Below, in pieces: positions 3,948 through 7,238 of a DNA stretch of 7,238 nt (positions within the stretch are counted from its first letter, which is position 1; each line of letters starts with the position of its first letter). The notes under the pieces are model-generated. The model did not search any database. It was given only the letters and a program-made list of their open reading frames with translations, and was not told the origin of the DNA. A program made the translations under genes and the position numbers. This DNA is from Bacteroidota bacterium (GTDB lineage: Bacteria > Bacteroidota > Bacteroidia > Chitinophagales > Chitinophagaceae). The stretch lies in NCBI GenBank assembly GCA_023433755.1, contig JAEYUA010000134.1, positions 1 through 7,238 on the forward strand. Direction: 5' to 3'.

Positions 3948-5795
3948 TCAGTAACCTCTTTGGTTCTTGCCTTCCATATAATTCATAAACGCTTTATTCA
4001 CTACACGGTTGCCGCCCGCGGTGGGATAATTACCCGTGAAATACCAGTCGCCCAGGTTATTGGGGCAGGCCTCATGCAAGGATTCAATGGTCTGGAAGAT
4101 CACATCAACGGGAATGGCAAGATTGGGTGGCGTGATGAGTTGCGCGATCTTTTTAGTGATCTCTTCATTGGTGAATGATTTGTACAGTTGTTTTACAACA
4201 TTCACCGTATGCAACTGGTTATTGCGGTGCAGCTCCTTGCATTCAGCATAGAGGTGCTGCAACAGGTCTTCATTTTTTCTTTCCTTCAGCAAGGCAACTG
4301 CAGCATTAAAAGCGATAAAATCACCCAGCTTACTCATATCAATACCGTAACAATCGGGGTAGCGGATCTGCGGAGATGAAGAAACCACGATGATCCGTTT
4401 GGGTTCCAGCCGGGCCAGCATGCGGATGATACTTTCCTTGAGCGTGGTACCTCTTACAATGGAATCATCAATCACCACCAGCGTATCAACACCCTTGCGC
4501 ACAGTGCCATACGTAATATCGTACACGTGCTGCACCATTTCATTGCGGCTTGCGTCTTCGGTAATGAAAGTGCGCATCTTCACATCCTTGATGGCGATCT
4601 TTTCCATGCGCACTTTGCGGTTGATCATCTCGTGCAGTTTCTCCGGATCCACTTCACTGCCCCAGGAAGCAATACGTTCCACTTTGATGTTATTGAGATA
4701 ATCCTCGCAACCTTTCACAAGACCATAAAATGCTACTTCTGCCGTATTGGGAATGAAAGAGAAGATGGTATTCTTCAAATCAAAATCAATTGACTCGAGC
4801 ACCTGTTGGCTTAAATTATATCCCAGCCGTTTTCTTTCACTGTAAATTTTTTCATCACTGCCTCTTGAAAAATAGATCCTTTCGAAACTGCAGGCTTTCC
4901 TTTCCTTTGGTTCAAGCACCTGTTCAATCTTCACCTGCCCGTTCTCCAGTACAATAAGCGCCTGCCCGGGCATCAGCTCCTTCACTTCGTTCTCACCCAC
5001 ATTGAAGGCAGTGCGAATGGCGGCTCTTTCGGAAGCAGCCACCACTACATCATCATCCATATAGTAATAAGAGGGACGGATGCCGTGCGCATCCCTGAAA
5101 ACAAAACCAATACCGTTGCCGGTTACTCCGCCCACATGAAAGCCACCATCAAAAAGTTTCAGCGCTTTTTTAAGCACGTCAACCATATCAAGCTGCTGTG
5201 GTGATGACTCATCACTTTTCACAATAAAATGATGGATCACTTCCATCATGGCAGCCAGGTCGCTTTGCTTTTGAAATTCACCCGCGTCAATATTCACCAG
5301 TTCAAAAAGTTCATCGGTGTTGACAAGATTAAAATTTCCGGCAAGTGCCAGGTTGCGGGCCGGAACGGTATTCCTTTTTAAAAAAGGATGACAAAATTCT
5401 GTATTGTTCTTGCCCTGCGTGCCATATCGAAGGTGACCAAGCAATACTTCGCCCAGGAAGGAAAGATGCCCTTTCATGAGACCTGCGTGATTACCAAAAT
5501 CAGGATTGAATTTCTGAAGCTCCCCGAATTCCTCACCCACCTGGCGGAAAATATCAGCAATGGGCTGGGGTTTGCTGCTGCGGATGCGCGAGAGAAAAGG
5601 ATAACCGGGCTCCACATTCAGCTTCACAGCGGCAAGTCCCGCACCATCCTGTCCACGGTTGTGCTGCTTTTCCATCAGCAGGTACATCTTGTTCAAACCC
5701 CACAGTACGGAGCCATATTTTTGCTGGTAGTGCGAGAAAGATTTGCGGAGCCTGATGAAGGCCAGTCCACACTCATGTTTTATTGCGTCACTCAT
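3948..5795 (-). CDS. purF: Amidophosphoribosyltransferase, long Bacteroidota form (615 aa)
   Basis: Catalyses the first committed step of purine synthesis: PRPP plus glutamine gives phosphoribosylamine. The N-terminal half is a class II glutamine amidotransferase. The peptide MSDAIKHE should be removed to expose Cys9 as the N-terminal nucleophile; the glutamine-binding features RGQDGAG (47-53), GHLRYGTQG (120-128) and GNFNLVNTDEL (153-163) follow, and FRDAHGIRP and ASERAA are further on. The C-terminal half is a type I phosphoribosyltransferase with the PRPP loop IDDSIVRGTT (Asp443, Asp444, Arg448, Gly449, Thr450-451), then IRYPDCYGIDM. It is about 110-140 residues longer than the E. coli type, mainly by extra segments in the glutaminase half and before the PRPP loop, as in other Bacteroidota. 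The frame continues 28 codons upstream to ATG 5879, but that stretch translates a repeat element (RPAYGRQASH...). The ATG at 5795 gives the normal short propeptide, so it is preferred. A 96-bp repeat-bearing leader separates it from the kinase gene. Confidence 0.95.
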   Translation of the reverse strand: MSDAIKHECGLAFIRLRKSFSHYQQKYGSVLWGLNKMYLLMEKQHNRGQDGAGLAAVKLNVEPGYPFLSRIRSSKPQPIADIFRQVGEEFGELQKFNPDFGNHAGLMKGHLSFLGEVLLGHLRYGTQGKNNTEFCHPFLKRNTVPARNLALAGNFNLVNTDELFELVNIDAGEFQKQSDLAAMMEVIHHFIVKSDESSPQQLDMVDVLKKALKLFDGGFHVGGVTGNGIGFVFRDAHGIRPSYYYMDDDVVVAASERAAIRTAFNVGENEVKELMPGQALIVLENGQVKIEQVLEPKERKACSFERIYFSRGSDEKIYSERKRLGYNLSQQVLESIDFDLKNTIFSFIPNTAEVAFYGLVKGCEDYLNNIKVERIASWGSEVDPEKLHEMINRKVRMEKIAIKDVKMRTFITEDASRNEMVQHVYDITYGTVRKGVDTLVVIDDSIVRGTTLKESIIRMLARLEPKRIIVVSSSPQIRYPDCYGIDMSKLGDFIAFNAAVALLKERKNEDLLQHLYAECKELHRNNQLHTVNVVKQLYKSFTNEEITKKIAQLITPPNLAIPVDVIFQTIESLHEACPNNLGDWYFTGNYPTAGGNRVVNKAFMNYMEGKNQRGY

Positions 5796-5810
5796 TGGCT
5801 TAGAATTCTG

Positions 5811-5876
5811 CTGACTGGCAGGCCAGATCGTTGAAATGCCAACCAGGTGGCTGGCTTGCCTGCCGTAGGCAGGCCG
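5811..5876. repeat. GCCTGCC/GGCAGGC hairpin element in the purF leader
   Basis: GCCTGCC (5858-5864) and GGCAGGC (5868-5874) form a perfect 7-bp stem with loop GTA. The octamer GGCAGGCC occurs at 5868-5875 and again at 5817-5824, where it sits in a second small hairpin, CTGG-CAGG-CCAG (5815-5826). Between them, GCCA (5838-5841) and TGGC can pair with neighbours. The whole 96-bp gap between the kinase stop and the purF start is thus GC-rich and foldable, unlike the AT-rich gaps elsewhere. I recall similar GCCTGCC-GTA-GGCAGGC words scattered between genes in Bacteroidota, in the manner of REP elements. No T-run follows on the minus strand, so it is not a classical terminator. Confidence 0.75.
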
Positions 5877-5891
5877 CAAATTTAGTCCAAT

Positions 5892-7238
5892 CTATGTTAA
5901 GCTGGAGGGAAGACTTGTATGCTGTAAGGGGAAGCGCACCTTCAGGAAACAGCCTTTTCCCGGGCTGGAAACCACGTGTTTTTTGCCTCCAAAGAGTTCA
6001 GCCCTGTTGGAAATATTGATGAAGCCCAGGCCCTTTTTAAGTTTCTTGGGATCAAAGCCTTTCCCGTCGTCCCGTATATCCAGCACCAGTTCACGAAGTT
6101 TGCGCGAAAGCCTGATGCTGACATGGGCTGCGCCGGCATGTTTAACAATATTGTTCAACTGCTCCTGCACAATTCTGAAAACGGTGAGTTTCTGGTTATC
6201 AGGCAACAATTGTTCATCAAAATTTTCATGATCAAAACTGATGCGCAGCACCTGCGTCCGGGAAATGGAATCCACCAGTTCATTGATAGACTCTATCAGC
6301 CCCAGGTCCTGCAGGGTAGAAGGCACCAGCGACCTTGACATGGCCCTTACTTCATTAATTATATCACCTACTCCTTTAAGCGCCAGGCTCACCATCTCGT
6401 GCGTACTTTCATCGGCTGTGGAGCTGGCGAGGTCCAGGAACAATTTAATAGTAGTGAGCTGTTGCCCGATATTATCATGCAATTCCTTGCCGATCTCCCT
6501 TCGTTCTGCTTCCTGCCCATCAAGCGTGGCCTGCGTTAGCTGCCGCTGGTGATTGATTTTTTCGGAGATCAGTTTTTGCTCGAGTTTTTTCCTTTCCGTG
6601 ATATCGGTGACAGAATGAACCACGTGTTTCACTTCATTGTTTTCATCAAGAATGGGATCAGAATTGAACATTACCCAGATCATTTCTCCAGTTTCAGGAT
6701 GCCGGGTGCCCATCACATAATTGTTGACAGGCTGGCGGGTGATCATCAGTCTTTCCAGCAGGCTGTTTTCCCTACTGATTACATCACCATTCTCATTAAT
6801 GATGCCATAGGTCAGGAAATTATGAATGTTTTGACCAACCAGTTCCTCTTCGGTTTGCTTGAGCATATTGGCGAATGAACGGTTGCAAATCAATATGTCA
6901 CCTGCTCCATCGGTAAGAAATACGCCAATCTGTAATTCCCGTATCAGGTTCCTGAATCGTTTTTCACTTTCTTTAAGGGCTTCATTGGCCTGCTTGCGCA
7001 GGGTGTCATCATGAAAATAAATTACGATGCTTTTGATGCTTGGGTTATTCAGCATGTTATGTCCACGGATCATACACCATAACCATTCGCCATCTTTTTT
7101 ACGCAGCCTTACCACAATGGATTTTACCACAGGGTTGTCCTTCACTTCCTGCTGGAAGGAATGGGCTGCCCACAAAAGATCTTCCGTATGCACAAATTCA
7201 AAAGAGTTTTTCCCCAGGATGTCAGCGACCTCATATCC
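5892..7238 (-). CDS. PAS-PAS sensor histidine kinase, NarL/DegS type (partial, N-terminus outside window)
   Basis: The frame is open to the right edge, so GTG 7191-7193 is not the true start: the 15 codons before it (GYEVADILGKNSFEF) are the classic beginning of a PAS core. Numbering from the edge (448 residues visible): PAS 1 spans about 1-79, with GKNSFEFVHTEDL and RKKDGEWLWC; a linker at 80-92 is followed by PAS 2 at about 93-218, ending in the PAC motif HSVTDITERKKLEQKL. A coiled linker (215-245) leads to a HisKA_3 dimerisation domain with phospho-acceptor His254 in GKELHDNIGQQL. The HATPase domain follows with N-box EQLNNIVKHAGA (Asn363), G1 box DDGKGF (391-395) and G2 box KKGLGFINISNRAELFGG (401-418). 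These kinases phosphorylate NarL/LuxR-type response regulators. No membrane helix is visible, and the input is unknown. The stop is TAG 5892-5894. No response regulator gene follows; purF is next, across a repeat. Confidence 0.92.
   Translation of the reverse strand, partial: GYEVADILGKNSFEFVHTEDLLWAAHSFQQEVKDNPVVKSIVVRLRKKDGEWLWCMIRGHNMLNNPSIKSIVIYFHDDTLRKQANEALKESEKRFRNLIRELQIGVFLTDGAGDILICNRSFANMLKQTEEELVGQNIHNFLTYGIINENGDVISRENSLLERLMITRQPVNNYVMGTRHPETGEMIWVMFNSDPILDENNEVKHVVHSVTDITERKKLEQKLISEKINHQRQLTQATLDGQEAERREIGKELHDNIGQQLTTIKLFLDLASSTADESTHEMVSLALKGVGDIINEVRAMSRSLVPSTLQDLGLIESINELVDSISRTQVLRISFDHENFDEQLLPDNQKLTVFRIVQEQLNNIVKHAGAAHVSIRLSRKLRELVLDIRDDGKGFDPKKLKKGLGFINISNRAELFGGKKHVVSSPGKGCFLKVRFPLQHTSLPSSLT

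Noticed and set aside
5388..5834. 148-codon plus-strand frame opposite purF
   Set aside because: Antisense shadow of the conserved glutaminase half of purF.
7191..7193. GTG as the start of the sensor kinase
   Set aside because: The frame is open to the window edge, and the 15 upstream codons encode the conserved start of the PAS core, so the gene begins outside the window.

Overview
The window looks like an ordinary chromosomal stretch from a member of the Bacteroidota, most likely Chitinophagaceae or a close relative. This is inferred from the long Bacteroidota-style PurF with its short cleavable N-terminal peptide, the MurG-like glycosyltransferase with a DWGLGHATR motif, the tiny CGCP-ending lipoprotein, a TTTG/TAnTTTG-like promoter, the lack of Shine-Dalgarno sequences, and the intergenic repeat types. 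No tRNA, rRNA, transposase, CRISPR array or phage gene is visible.

Layout: (1) Bases 1-83 are the 3' end of a plus-strand gene, possibly a PLP-dependent aminotransferase. (2) Bases 84-218 are non-coding and hold two different tandem arrays of 7-bp units. (3) On the minus strand, 603 to 219 holds a 43-aa lipoprotein and a doubtful 80-aa ORF. (4) Divergent from these, on the plus strand, lie a GT-B glycosyltransferase (676-1785), a repeat-rich gap (1786-1974), an EamA/DMT permease (1975-2877) and a lipocalin-like lipoprotein (2959-3375). (5) Abutting the lipoprotein tail to tail with no spare base, the minus strand carries sixA (3376-3873), purF (3948-5795) and a PAS-PAS-HisKA_3-HATPase sensor kinase (5892 to beyond the right edge).

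The genes do not form an obvious pathway. PurF makes phosphoribosylamine, the first committed step of purine synthesis. SixA is a histidine phosphatase family protein, and the kinase is of the NarL type with no response regulator in view. SixA and the kinase could both touch phosphohistidine signalling, but purF and a repeat element separate them, so a link is only a guess.

The most unusual material is between the genes. Three arrays of about five heptamers each, with unrelated unit sequences, sit at gene borders, and one of them supplies the GTG start codon of the permease. A long imperfect palindrome built of CTTTGCG words follows the glycosyltransferase, and a GCCTGCC/GGCAGGC hairpin element lies in the purF leader. 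I see no convincing new multi-gene system. The repeats and the small lipoprotein locus are the parts that merit a second look.
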